Shown here piece by piece: positions 23,409 through 34,342 of a stretch of DNA of 64,000 bases. This DNA is from Tricholoma matsutake (lineage: Eukaryota; Basidiomycota; Agaricomycetes; Agaricales; Tricholomataceae): positions 5,952,001-6,016,000 of the forward strand of contig AP026545.1 of assembly GCA_026075535.2 (NCBI GenBank), given 5' to 3'. A program made the translations under genes and the position numbers. The notes below the pieces were generated by a model. The model had not been told where the DNA came from. It saw nothing but the letters and a program-made list of their open reading frames with translations, and made no database searches. Positions within the stretch are counted from its first letter, which is position 1; every line of letters begins with the position of its first letter.

Positions 23409-24398
23409 TTTGCTGGTAGGGCATGACACAGGTAACCCCCAGGTATATTTTGTGGTACCTGTACCCATACCTGTCAACACCATACCCTTACAGTTAAGGG
23501 TATGGTATTACCACAGTTTTCTGTGGGTTACCCATCATTATTCACGGGTTTCAACAGGAATATATATTTTAGTAATTTAATTACACTAAATTAATAACAC
23601 TGAATCAATTACATTAAACCAATCTATAGAATGAGAGACCCCCCACTTGCGTTTGCAGCGAGAGAGGGGGGGTGGTTGTTGTTGTTGTCCTGCCCTTGTT
23701 GTTGTTGTCTGCTGCCCTCCTCCTCCTCATTGTCGTTGTCATCCTGCATTGTCATTGTCTTGCATTGCTGTCTCCTCCTGGTTGTTGTTGTCATTCCACC
23801 TGCTATCCACCCCACAAGCAGTTGCTCATGAGGCTGGGGGGCGGGGTGTGTCGTTTCTTGTTCATTGCTGGTCCCATCCCTGTTGCTATCCACCTTGCAA
23901 GCAGAGGCTTGCAACAGTGGTGGGGTGGTGCTGTCGACAGTGTTGTCTTGTTGTTATAGCACTATTAGAACCTAAAAATCAAATAAAACCATTAGCTAGT
24001 TAGAACAAAACAAGAACAAAAGATATATAAAAATACCTAGGGCCCAAACAATGATAGACATCATTTGGGCTGTGATGCAGCCATTGTGGTTGCTTACTAG
24101 TCTTCCTCTCTCCCCATTTCCACCCTGCAAGCAGTTGCTCATGGCAGTGGTTGGGGGTGCTATGGTGGTGGTGGTGGTCATGAATCATCCTGTAGTTTTA
24201 AATTAGAAGCATCATGAGTGAATCAACAAGGTCAGATGATCACTCACCTGACCAAAATCCCAGTACCGGCATACCCACACATACCCATAACACTGTGGAA
24301 AAGGGTACGGTATTGCCCGGGTATGGCAATCCCATACCTGTACCCATGACCAGAAACACATGGTGTTACCCATACCCATGTCATGCCTTATTTGCCGG
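23409..24398. repeat. 8-bp target-site duplication pair
   Basis: TTTGCTGG at 23409-23416 and TTTGCCGG at 24391-24398 flank the inserted element. Removing the element and one copy restores the DUF6589-like frame as WFAGGDGMSYNNM. The single difference is CG versus TG, as expected from CpG decay. Confidence 0.9.
23417..24390. mobile_element. hAT-like non-autonomous DNA transposon, 974 bp
   Basis: The terminal inverted repeats are imperfect: TAGGGCATGACACAGG at the left, and TAAGGCATGACATGGG read inward from the right end. The 8-bp target duplication and T/CAGGG-like ends are typical of hAT elements. Many subterminal copies of GGTATGGG/CCCATACC words occur (23450-23530 and 24260-24380), as in hAT elements. 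There is no transposase. The middle (23637-24190) contains G-rich hairpins, imperfect palindromes around AGCAGTTGCTCATG, and a GGGCCCAAAC...GTTTGGGC palindrome. The same modules recur in the 47819-50580 element. Confidence 0.8.
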
Positions 24399-26275
24399 TG
24401 GTGATGGCATGTCATACAACAACATGCTGACTCTGAAGAAGTATCTTCAAACTCATGAAGATGTATTCCAGAGGTTTGAAATGATGCAGCCTTTTCTCCA
24501 GGCATGGCACACAATGTGGACAGACCTCTCTCATATCTGCAAAACTCATTGGGGTGAGGCATTGGATAATAACCCAGCAACTATTGGCTGGAGTGCAAAG
24601 AAGATCAGCTGGGCCCCCCCTACAAACCTGAAGAAAGTTGATTACTATCCAACTGCACAGCTGTTAAGTCTTGTCCACGACACTCAAATTCTGGATGCAT
24701 GGAGGTAAGCAAAGCAAGTGCGACCCTCAGGGAAAAAAATTATTGTTCATTGCAGCGTTCACTTAAAGATGGACGACATAGTCAGATACTTTGCATGTCT
24801 GGGTCTGAACAACTCGTTGCCTTCATTCAAAGATCTGGAGATGGCTGCAGTTGCACTTTTCAATGCTTATATGTCCCCTGCTGCACAATATGAGGCTGCC
24901 GATGATGCTTGCAATGGCATGAGTGAGTGGGCCAAAAATATACCTCTAGGAACTCAATGGGATGGCAATAAAGAGAAGAGGTCTAACATCTTTAGCCCTA
25001 CTGAGATAGTGAATGCAAATAAGCAGGCCATATCAAAAAAGGCAAAGCAAAAGAATGCAAAACAATCCAAGGCAAAATCATCCGATTCACCTGATCCACC
25101 GCTTTATGGCAATCGCTCATTTGCTGAAGCATCTACTTTCAAATGCAATGCTATGATTTCATGCAGGGTTGAATATGCGGCAGCTGAGGGTGATGTCAGG
25201 CAAATGTGGGAAGGACTTAAGGTAAAGAGTTTTCAGTTCAAAACAGATGATGTGACAACTGACTGATCTCATTTGCAAGGTCATGATGTTCACTTTTGCT
25301 GGTTCAGGTCATTCAAATTATACAGGATATCTACTTGAGATGATATGCAACATTGAGCTGGAATCTTGTCCTGCCTTGTGAGAAGCATTTCTGATGTCAC
25401 TTCTAGTCAACCCAACATGTGAGAGAGGCAGTTTCACACCTGGAGATATCTACCAGGAAGGTCTCAATCGATGTATTGAGCCTATCATCCCACATAAGGA
25501 TGCTGACTTCAGTCCTTACCATGTGCGACATGTATGGGCCCACAATATCAAAGATATCCAAGAACTCAAATCTGAATTTTGAGCAAGGGTCAGACTTGCA
25601 AAACGTTCTGGACGACATAAGGATCCCCACAAGAAACCTGAATTCAAGATACTGCTTTGAGAATACAAAAATGCAGAGCTCCATTTATGTCGGCCAGGAA
25701 GGGCATATGCTGCCAATACCGGTGACAAGACTGTGAAAGTTTGTGATGTCGACAACATGCGAAAAGGCATACATGCGTTGATGAATGGAGGCCTCTAGAA
25801 ATGGTCTATCAAGACCACAAGATCATGGGGGCTGAGGGAAGGAGCATCAGCCGAGTTGACGGGATTCTGACAGCTCTGGGGAAGAGGAGGAGGATATGTG
25901 GGATGCAGATGTCAGTCAGGGCAAAACAGATCTCTCAAGTCAAATGACGTTTGGTATCATGCATTCCAAAGATGGAGAAATGGTGGTTGAATATGAAGGT
26001 GAAGAGGAGGATCTGGATTGTGATGAAGCTACTTGACACCTAGCTATGTTACAGTAGGATTTTTAAACCGTCAAAACTATGAAGTTATGTATCCTAAGTG
26101 GGGCCTCATCTCTTAGTATGGGGGGGGACCATAACCTGCAGCCACCTCTTTGGCACCAAGAACTGGTGCACATGGAGCACGCCTCGCCGATATGTGTTTC
26201 GGTTTAGGTATGGGAGCACTAAAGAAGACAGAATACCTTGTTCATCGATATTGTCAGGATAGCAGCAGGATAAAC

Positions 26276-28832
26276 TTACAGAACTTCATGAGAAGGCCCA
26301 GCAATATCAGATGTGATGTCAACATCACTAACCCGAGCATTATTGTTGGTGTCCTCATCAACATGCATAGCACCATTATCATCTGCATAGTTATCACCGC
26401 TTTCTTGTGATTCAACATCCTTAGTATCTGCCACTTTGGCAGCCATGATTGCCTTCTGTTTTGCTGCATTCTCCGCTTTTTTTTCGGCAGCCAGAGAATC
26501 AAAGTCCATCTGCAGGTTGGTCAATATTGCAAAGAGGGTGTGTTCTTGATTCCAGAGCTGTTTGTATGGGGCCAAGATATTTGCCACTGCCTCAACTGAT
26601 TTGAGGATTGAAAACTTGTCAAGTATTTCTTTTATCAATCCATCTGAGAGGTAAGCATCGGGATGGAGAAGAGAATTGCTGACATCAGCACACCAGACAG
26701 CTTTACAAAACTTGATGAGGGTGGCAATCCCGTGCTCCTGAGCGGCCGTGGAGATGCGGTCTTTGACTGGAATTTTTGAAAGATTGGTTGGGGGAGGTGG
26801 AGGTCTAGGAATCAGAAGAATGTCTTCAGGTATACACCCACTGCAATTACAAACTTTGCAGAGATGTTTGGTGGAGACGATTGACATTTCTTGCAAGAGC
26901 ACACCACATCCACAATGCCATGACACAAGAGGCAGAGCAATATATTAGCCTGGAGGATATGCTGAGAATAATAAGAGAAAAGACACTTTTTCCCTTGGGA
27001 AAAATAAAAGGAACCATCAGTGAAAATGTGTCATTTTCCCACACTTTTCTCTTTGTTCTTACTCAACTAAAATAACTTATGTATTCCTGAGAGAAAATCA
27101 GGTGAAAATAGAGGGGCAATATCTCTTTTTTTCAACATTTTCTCTATTTTTGGTGAAAATAACATTTTTTCTCCTGATTTTCACAATATTTTCTCCTAGC
27201 AACAGATTCGATATTTTTTCATAGAGAAAAAAGTGGGAATGTATGGGGAAATAACCTTTTTCTCCTTAAGTTTCTCAGGCTTTTCTCCTGAAACAGGTTA
27301 GTTATTTTTCAGCAACAACCAAAAGGAGAAAAGTGTGGGAAAATAACATATTTCTACTGATGGTTCCTTTTATTTTTCCCTAGTGAAAAAGTATCTTTTT
27401 CTCTCATTATTCTCAACATATTCTCTTAGGCAAAATATTGCTTTGACTTGTGTGATTATATAGTTTGCCCTGACCCTGTTCCTTACATTTAACAGTAAGC
27501 ATGGTTGGCCAGCTGAGATCAGTCATAGAAAGAGGGAACTTGGTTTTTGAATTGGGTCTGATGTCTTCTTTTTGGCAGCTGCAATTGCTTGCTCTGCTGC
27601 TTCCAGGGCAGCTGGGGTTGAATAAACGATGCCTCTAGAATTCACAACAAGCCCCATGCCATGCAAGTCTGCCAAACTTCTGAAAGGCTTCATCAGAATC
27701 ATCAACATCACCGATGAAAATCACATCTGCTATAGCAGGCATATCAACACCAACAGAAAGTGTGTCAGTACCAATGCCTATCTGGCAGTAGTCACTTGTG
27801 CCAGGAATACCAGCCAAAAGCTTTCGTGTTTCCACATTATGATTATCCCAGTTCAGTGAGTTGTATAAGCAAATATTTTTGTCTCGAGTGCCCGGAGGAG
27901 ACATATTAAACAGATAGGCATGGATTCATGTACCAAGGGAGATGGTTTTGCAGAAAAAAAGGGTAGGATGTCCACTATGAAGGACCCATCGCAACTCAGG
28001 AAACAAGTCGCCCTCAAGTGGAGAGTGGAGAGTACGGAAGAGCAGCTGGATTTCTGGTCGATAGTTTGATCATTGAATGACATGTAGAGTCGAGCAGAGC
28101 CCAAGGAGGTGCGAGATGTTATTGTAAGGAGATCCATGGAAAATGGTGGCCGATGTGAGAATCCAAGGACAGTGAGTGTCATTCAGACAAGCTTTAATGA
28201 ATCCCATCTGGAGGAAGTCTTTACAAAAATGTGGACCCCACATGTTGAGCAAATGCACTTTGTCAAATCCTAAACTGCATGCGCATGCCAAAAACAGATC
28301 GTCTCGTACCACCTTCTCGAATCCCTTGCATTTGAGCTGTTCCGGACCTGCAAGGATGATGTTACACTTGGTATGTGCCATAACCCACAATTCTTCATTC
28401 TGACAGCGTAAAGCTTCGCCTCATGTTGACACATTGATGGCTGCAACTTCAATACTGACTTGAGCCATTTTCGAAGCCTGTATTAATGGATTAGTGTCAT
28501 GCAAGAAGGTCAAATGCACAACAATGTTCCATCTCTAACTGTAATGGGATTGTTGGGCAGATCACAAGCAAGCAAGCATCCTTCGGAAACTTGGCAGTGG
28601 GGCAGAGACTTGCATCCTTCAAAACAGCGAGAATTATGAGGATGTACAGCAGATAGTAACTGGTTTTGCTGCTGCCAGTTGGTGTAATTGCCAGAAGATC
28701 CACTCCATCAAGACTTTTACAAACACCTTCTATCTGCCAGTCATGAGGTTCATATTCAGCCAGAGTGCCATTTAAGATGTCATGGCATAGAATGTGCCCA
28801 GAGGGAGAGCTCCATTTGAAATGCTTGGACAT
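26276..28832 (-). pseudogene. RecQ-like DEAD/DEAH-box helicase relic
   Basis: RecQ-type helicases are ATP-dependent DNA-unwinding enzymes, and this subtype is multiplied in basidiomycete repeats. On the minus strand the order is MSKHFKWSS (start about 28832), YEPHDWQIEGVCKSLDGVDL, and a Walker A site, AITPTGSSKT (usual: GxGKT), at about 28670. VICPTIPLQLEME follows, then IILAGPEQL, GFDKVHLLNMWGPHF (usual DEVH, here DKVH, at about 28260) and WILTSATI. The second helicase lobe has GIGTDTLSVGVDMPAIADVI (about 27760), and a cysteine-rich segment has CNCSGCIPEDI (about 26840). A C-terminal helical region ends at the stop at 26276. Frame changes are frequent, and a foldback element interrupts the gene at about 26925-27450. 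The Walker A and DKVH changes suggest it is dead. Confidence 0.7.
26925..27450. repeat. foldback MITE inside the helicase relic
   Basis: A/T-rich element with inverted arms of roughly 120 bp or more. The left arm (about 26925-27060) contains GCAATATATTAGCC and GAGAATAATAAGAGAAAA, then AATAAAAGGAACCATCAGT and TTTCCCACACTTTTCTC. The right arm (about 27320-27450) is its complement with scattered changes. The region between also consists of short TTTTCTCC/GGAGAAAA words. I could not identify a target-site duplication. Confidence 0.75.
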
Positions 28833-29170
28833 GAGAAAATGCAATGATCGAGATATCCAACCAACTAACCAAGAAAGGGAAAAAAAACACATGCCAACAG
28901 GTGATCTAAAAATAACACCTTTCGGATGTTGCCAATTAATCCAAACTAAGATGTTCATGTCTTTGACTCAATTGATAATAAAAGTGATTTTAGTCACTCA
29001 TCTGATGATACCATCTTGGGGTATCATCTATGCTCCCTCCATACCCCTTACCCATACCCCTCAAACCCTGACCCTTGTGAGGAGTAAGGGGTTTTGGAGG
29101 TTAGGGTAGCCTCAAAATACCCCAGGGTTACCCCTGCCATTCTCTAACAGTATATAGATGGTTAAACAGT
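28833..29170. other. spacer with a short repeat
   Basis: No gene. Lines of CCCATACCCC/GAGGGGTATGG-like words at 29030-29140 suggest a small, decayed DNA-transposon relic related to the patch near 20850. Its ends cannot be set. Confidence 0.3.
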
Positions 29171-29550
29171 TTACCTATTATGACTGACAGCAATAACAAA
29201 TACATAACGGATGTCAGTCAGTGTGGAAGGGAAAGTCAACTTCCCTGTTGACTTTCCCATTCTGGTGCATCTTGCTTGATGGATGTTCTCATAGTAATGT
29301 TTCTCCTTTCTTTTGCACACTTTCTGTTCTGCCCATCTATATGCTTGCCTTCTTTTCATAAAAACATTTATTGACCTTCACTGACCCTGATTAAATAGAA
29401 TTTGAACATCCCTTTTGTCTTGAAGCCATGATGTGCATTCAAGTTCAACATGCATTCCTCTAGCATTATGTCAGCATCTTGATCACAGAACCCGAACAAC
29501 CTGATGCAGGGTCTCAGCCTTTCTGGTTGATTCTCTTTTTGTGTTTGCAT
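29171..29550 (-). pseudogene. unidentified repeat-associated ORF fragment
   Basis: Two minus-strand blocks are nearly continuous: ENQPERLRPCIRLFGFCDQD and ADIMLEECMLNLNAHHGFKT KGMFKFYLIRVSEG (about 29550-29372), then KRRQAYRWAEQKVCKRKEKH YYENIHQARCTRMGKSTGK (29359-29230). They join across a short frame change at about 29365. The sequence is clearly protein-coding in character. I do not recognise the family. Confidence 0.4.
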
Positions 29551-29956
29551 TTCCTTCTAATATGATTATGGATATTGTACTTTGTAGATTTCCTTTCTCA
29601 TGCCTAGCTGGATTCCAACTTGACACGCAGTGCATTTAGATGGTAAGGGTTGACCCAGTTGAGGATGGTATTCCAGCTGGGGTGCTCCATGCTTGTGGCT
29701 AATAGGGCACCTGGGTACTAGTCTGCTTACCTGAGTCATCCCTAGGCCCTATGTTCTTAGATGATGGTTCAACAATGTGACTCAAGCTGAGGATGCACCG
29801 GTGTGTTGGATAATATCATCTTGACCAGAATTTGCCAGAAATTGATCATGGAGACACATTGGCACCATTCACTCTTAGAATCTCTCACTTCCTGGCTGCT
29901 GAAAGCAACATCAAGTAAGTTTTGTTCCCTATCTGATACATACAAATGTTAGTATG
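29551..29956. other. left flank of the nested mosaic
   Basis: No gene or repeat boundary identified. Confidence 0.3.
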
Positions 29957-30182
29957 TGTAATCCTGGAGCTTACTAATCAGTTACAGTTATTTGCACTGC
30001 TGTCACATTCCCCCAGATATACTACAAACTCGACATCATCTTTCTTACTTCCCTTTTTCCCACTTACATTCACCTTCGCTTAATGCTGTACTCTCTGCTT
30101 GCCTCTCGCTTTATTATATATACTGGTCCTATTCTGTCTTGTCTGATCTAGTGAAGCTCAACACTATTGAGGTGAGCTTCCA
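29957..30182 (+). repeat. Gypsy-2 5' LTR
   Basis: 226 bp, TGTAATCC to GGTGAGCTTCCA, followed by a C plus T-run as in Gypsy-1. It matches 54620-54821 up to CTAGTGAAGCT. Confidence 0.85.
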
Positions 30183-30272
30183 CTTTTTTTTGAATACAGA
30201 TCAGTACTGAAACTGTCCCACTGTTACTGTTCATCACTGCTAGTTCCCCACCGTTCCTTAATTTCCAAACTG

Positions 30273-32842
30273 TTGCAGAAAAGAATCTCCACCCTGGTGA
30301 TGTGCATATCGACATGTTTGCAGTCTACTGTTTCTGCTCCCAGTACGCCGGCATCATGTCACCCAGCAGCTGGCCCATCAGGCACTGCTTCTGCACCATC
30401 ACACTCTCCTGTATCTGCATTAACTCCAATCCCTGAAAACGAGGATAATGACCCCCAATCACCTACTGTACCACCAATAAACATGCATATAGTTACCCCA
30501 ACCGCACTGCACCTCCATCTTCAAACAGAATCAGACTCCTCCTCAGACTTCGAGTACCCATCTCCAACACAAATTGTGCCTCACTTACAATGTCTTTCAT
30601 TTCCAATCAGCTCACTGTTGTGGAACATGTCCACCAGTCAAAAATCACCCATGCTCCTCGCTGGCGAGATCGATCCAGCTGTCATGTGCACATTCAAACT
30701 TGGCTGCCTAGATTTCTTTGACAGTAAGGAGATCAAGGAGGAAGACCAGGTCTGAAAAATCCTTGGGTGTTTCAGAGATGCTCGAATCCATGACTGGATC
30801 AGCGGTGACCGCAACAGGCTGTTGACTCTTTCCTTCCCTGGCTTCATGACCGAACTACATGCAAATTACCTAGACCCTGACTGGGAACCCACCATCCAGC
30901 ACCGAATTCTTGCAGCAACCCTGAAACAAAACCAATCCTTCTGGGACTGGTTCTCACACATGCAGTCTCTCAACTCCCTTCTTGCAAACACCCCTTCTCA
31001 CTTCTCTGATACTTCCCTCCACAAAAAGCTAGAAGCTGGCCTTGACCTTGAATTGACGCGCTGTTGCAATGCAAACAAGGTAGACAAGATACTGGTCTTG
31101 AGGCCATGGGCTCTCGAAGTCAAATGACATGACGAAAACTGTTGTGCAGACTTGAAACATGCTCATGAGGTCACAAAGAAGTTTTCAACCAACGTGAAGA
31201 CACCAACAAGTGTCGTTGTGGAACCAATGGTCCAGCCAACACTGCTGCCTACACTGCAAACGCTGCCGCTGCTACTACTGCGGTGCTTGCAGGAACCATC
31301 CAATGTTTAGCAGCCCTCACCAATGCCGAGCATGAACAACTTGACAATAACAATGGCTGCCACAAGTGCTGTCGTCTCAATGTATACCACATCTCAAAGA
31401 ACTGCCCGAATGGTTTCCCAGATGCTGCCACGTACACCAGCCTCATTAACCACCCCCTCCATCCTCCTCCACCATCCGCGCCAGGTACATCGAATGCTGC
31501 CATCAACATCCCTGCCACTGCTACTGCTGGCCCAAGCTCCGGTAGCATGGCACCCAGGAACAAATCCCAGAGTCGACCTATCACAGCCATTGGGTCATGG
31601 GGAGATGAAACTGCAGCTACCTTCCCTTCAGTGTCGTCTGCACTCAGAGAAGGTTCCGACACTGAGGATGATGAGAACGACAAGGTGAGTGCCCCTTTCC
31701 ATGCTCCACATCTGTGGTGGAAAGGTACCGTTACTAGCCTTAACATTTCACTGCCCATTACTGTCCCTATGCTGCTCGACAATGGTGCTCACATCATACT
31801 CATTCACACAGACCTAGTCACAAAACTTGGCTTACGCCACTGCCTGTTACCCAAACCCGAAACTGTTGATGTCGCTGTTAGATCATCTGATGCATTGTCT
31901 CGCACCACCCTTACTGAATGGGTTAAACTTTCTGTTACTTCACTAGATGACCAATGGACATCTCAAACTGTATGTGCCCTCATAGCCCCGCACCTCTGTA
32001 CTTCAATCATACTTGGACTGCCTTTTTTATCACATAATTCCATTGTAACTGATCATGCTGCATGTACATGTATAGATAAACAAAAAAATTATGACCTGTT
32101 GAACCCCATACCCTTGCCACTTCCGAAATGTAAGAAACTGAAACTGAAAGAACAACTGAAGCAAGTTTGTGCAGACTGTAAACTGGTACTTGCCAAACTC
32201 AAATACGTACTGAGCACTCGCAGACACCTGATTTCATTCAACAATGTCAAACCCTTCAATGTTGTTGGTGCAATCAACAAACACATTGAAACACTGAGCC
32301 ATGTTGCAGAACTGATGCACCACAAAGATATGCTTAAAGCAGAGTTCAAAGAAATCTTCGAGCCCATACCACACACAGACCAGCTGCCTACAGATGTTCA
32401 AGCGCATATCAAACTCAAGAATGCAGAACAAACAATCAAAACATGTACATACCAATGTCCATGGAAATTCCATGAGGCGTGGGGCTTATTACTGCAGAAA
32501 CATTTGGATGCCGGGCGAATAAGACCGTCGGCTTTGTCCTGGGCATCACCTGCATTCATTATCCCCAAAGCCAACACAACTGTGCTACCACGCTGGGTCA
32601 ATGACTACCGACAACTGAATGCAAATACTGTCATCAATTCACACCCTCTACCATGGGTTGACAACATCCTCAACGATTGCACCAAAGGGAAAATCTGGGC
32701 AACAATCAATATGACCAACAGTTTTTTCCAAACTAGAATGCATCCCAATGACGTACCACTGATGGCAGTATCAACACCTTTCGGACTATACAAGTGGCTT
32801 GTCATGCCCATGGGACTGAGAAACACGCCTGCCATTCACCAA
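30273..32842 (+). pseudogene. Gypsy-2 gag, protease and first part of RT
   Basis: Gag (30273-31177) is broken by TGA at 30753 and 31125. It shifts by one base near 31177 before the zinc-knuckle-like stretch CHKCCRLNVYHISKNC (about 31360). A protease-like site reads LLDNGAHIILI at about 31770. RT begins with CTYQCPWKFHEAWGLLLQKH (about 32445) and runs through LPRWVNDYRQLN and HPLPWVDNIL to VMPMGLRNTPAIHQ. There a TGA (32843) coincides with the target-site copy of the inserted Copia element. Frame order and motifs match Gypsy-1 closely. Confidence 0.85.
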
Positions 32843-32847
32843 TGAAG
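32843..32847 (+). repeat. Copia target-site copy, left (TGAAG)
   Basis: TGAAG before the Copia 5' LTR. The partner after the 3' LTR is CAAAG (45075-45079). Both derive by one transition from CGAAG, which restores Gln-Arg-Arg in the Gypsy-2 RT frame. Confidence 0.85.
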
Positions 32848-33143
32848 TGTTGAAATTAACCCTGAGATACATGCTGCATACATGAGGCAATACATGCTGA
32901 ATATATGAGGCAATACATGCAGCATACACATGTTACTGCACTTACTGTGCATACATGTGGTAAACACATTCCCGAGTCATGTGACATCCTTATTATTATG
33001 TATATAAGGAGAACCTGTACCATAGTAGGAATATAGTGTTCTTACCTCTGCTAACCCTAGCTGTAAGTCTAACTAAACCCCAGGTAGGTTGTAAGGAATG
33101 TGTAGTCTCTTCCCCTGTGCAGCATATATAGTCTGCTCCAACA
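32848..33143 (+). repeat. Copia 5' LTR
   Basis: 296 bp. It contains a 23-bp minisatellite unit (AATACATGCTGAATACATG plus AGGC); this LTR has two fewer copies than the 3' LTR. Confidence 0.9.
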
Positions 33144-33391
33144 GGTTATGGGCCCTACTGGGCACGTCGTGAACGTGCCTGAACTGGCTGTGAATGATGT
33201 TGACATCATAGTCTCCAAATTATAACCTTGTGCTCTTTGTGAGCTGCATTGTGCTCCCTGCAAGCTGCACTTAAAACCTAGGTTGACTAGGGTTACACAC
33301 TCTGAAGGAGTGCTTTTTCCTGAGATCATTAAACATGTTTTATCAAGTAAGAGACTGATTGAGCACTTTTCCCAGCTGCTTCAAAACAATC

Positions 33392-33449
33392 ATGTCTTCA
33401 ACTCTTGAAAAACTCGTACAAACTTTTGATGGATCCAATTACATTCAAT
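33392..33449 (+). pseudogene. Copia gag, N-terminal piece
   Basis: ATG 33392 opens MSSTLEKLVQTFDGSNYIQ, a typical Copia Gag start. It is cut by Gypsy-3 after the first base of a Trp codon. The frame resumes at 39931 as WADSMKARLRSQG once the insertion and one TCAAT copy are removed. Confidence 0.9.
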
Positions 33450-34296
33450 TGTAAGGGGACTAGGGGGGTGCCCTGTGTGTTTTCCTATTTTTTATGTTCG
33501 TCCTATATTTTTCCCCACCTCATTTCCTTCTATTCTTCATTTTCTATGATTTTTCCGGATTTTATTACTAATTTTCCCTTGCTATCATGTTTGTACATGT
33601 TGACACTTTTATATTTAGAGGCGGAGTACCCCTTCCGACACATACCCCTTGGTATGATGTCATTTGGCAGCCTTGATCCGCCTATCTCCGCCTTTTTCTA
33701 TTTTTAGGTTATATTTGATTTTTGTCGTCTTCACATATACTGGGCATCAGCAAGGGGATCCTTAGAGTTTTCTCTTCGGATTTCCCTTTGCTAGGTGCGC
33801 CCCCAATCCCTGTATTATGTAGCATAATTTTAACTTTGGATTTCCCTTTGCTAGAGGCTTAGGTTGCCCTTGTAAGGGGACTAGGGAGGTGCCCTGTGTG
33901 TTTTTCCTATTTTTTATGTTTGTCCTATATTTTTCCCCACCTCATTTCCTTCTATTCTTCATTTCCTATGATTTTTCCAGATTTTATTACTAATTTTCCC
34001 TTGCTATCATGTTTGTACATGTTGACACTTTTATATTTAGAGGCGGAGTACCCCTTCCGACACATACCCCTTGGTATGATGTCATTTGGCGGCCTTGATC
34101 CGCCTATCTCCGCCTTTTTCTATTTTTAGGTTATATTTGATTTTTGTTGTCTTCACATATACTGGGCATCAGCAAGGGGATCCTTAGAGTTTTCTCTTCG
34201 GATTTCCCTTTGCTAGGTGCGCCCCCAATCCCTGTATTATGTAGCATAATTTTAACTTCGGATTTCCCTTTGCTAGAGGCTGAGGTTGCCCTTATA
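33450..34296 (+). repeat. Gypsy-3 tandem 5' LTRs
   Basis: Two complete LTR copies lie head to tail. The junction at 33870/33871 reads GGTTGCCCT|TGTAAGGGG: the last four bases (TATA) of the first copy are missing. Copy 2 is followed by a repeated GCCCTTATA (34297-34305). Confidence 0.9.
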
Positions 34297-34342
34297 GCCC
34301 TTATAGTAGAAAACTCTCCCCTAAGGCCCGAAAATCGCGAAC

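Larger units (their letters stand above)
21380..26036 (+). pseudogene. DUF6589-like fungal protein, split by a DNA transposon
   Basis: This is a large protein family common in repeat-rich basidiomycete regions, with biochemical role unknown. Blocks in order: a serine/proline-rich N-terminus (about 21400-22000), KLNKVFDLFQALG (about 22090), MPYTEIRGVRPALSSFAAQI (about 22317), HQPLTFHYM (about 22530), NGRACLACGILYLASCVPVD (about 22720), LIFDNVQHF (about 22940), RLQWISALVNNIPELS and RKSEIHPLATSGKHK (about 23280). The frame then stops at an inserted element (23417-24390) and resumes with GGDGMSYNNMLTLKKYLQTH (about 24398). WHTMWTDLSHICKTHWGEAL, SAKKISWAPPTNLKKVDYYP and a lysine-rich linker (about 25030) follow. 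The tail is frameshifted after about 25260. Introns are likely near 22640 and 24705. Start and splice sites are uncertain. The family name is from memory. Confidence 0.6.

Noticed and set aside
23624..23914. Low-complexity ORFs rich in Gln/Thr or Val/Leu on both strands
   Set aside because: They arise from the GTT/GTC-rich core of the 974-bp DNA element and have no features of a protein family.
20842..29145. Small hAT-like element pair (20842-20960 and about 28990-29145)
   Set aside because: Both contain GGCAGGGGTA and CCCTGGGGTATTT words in opposite orientation, but I could not find matching ends or target duplications.
31249..31782. Long minus-strand ORF over Gypsy-2 gag/protease
   Set aside because: It is the antisense shadow of the plus-strand Gypsy-2 coding region, with low-complexity composition and no motif.
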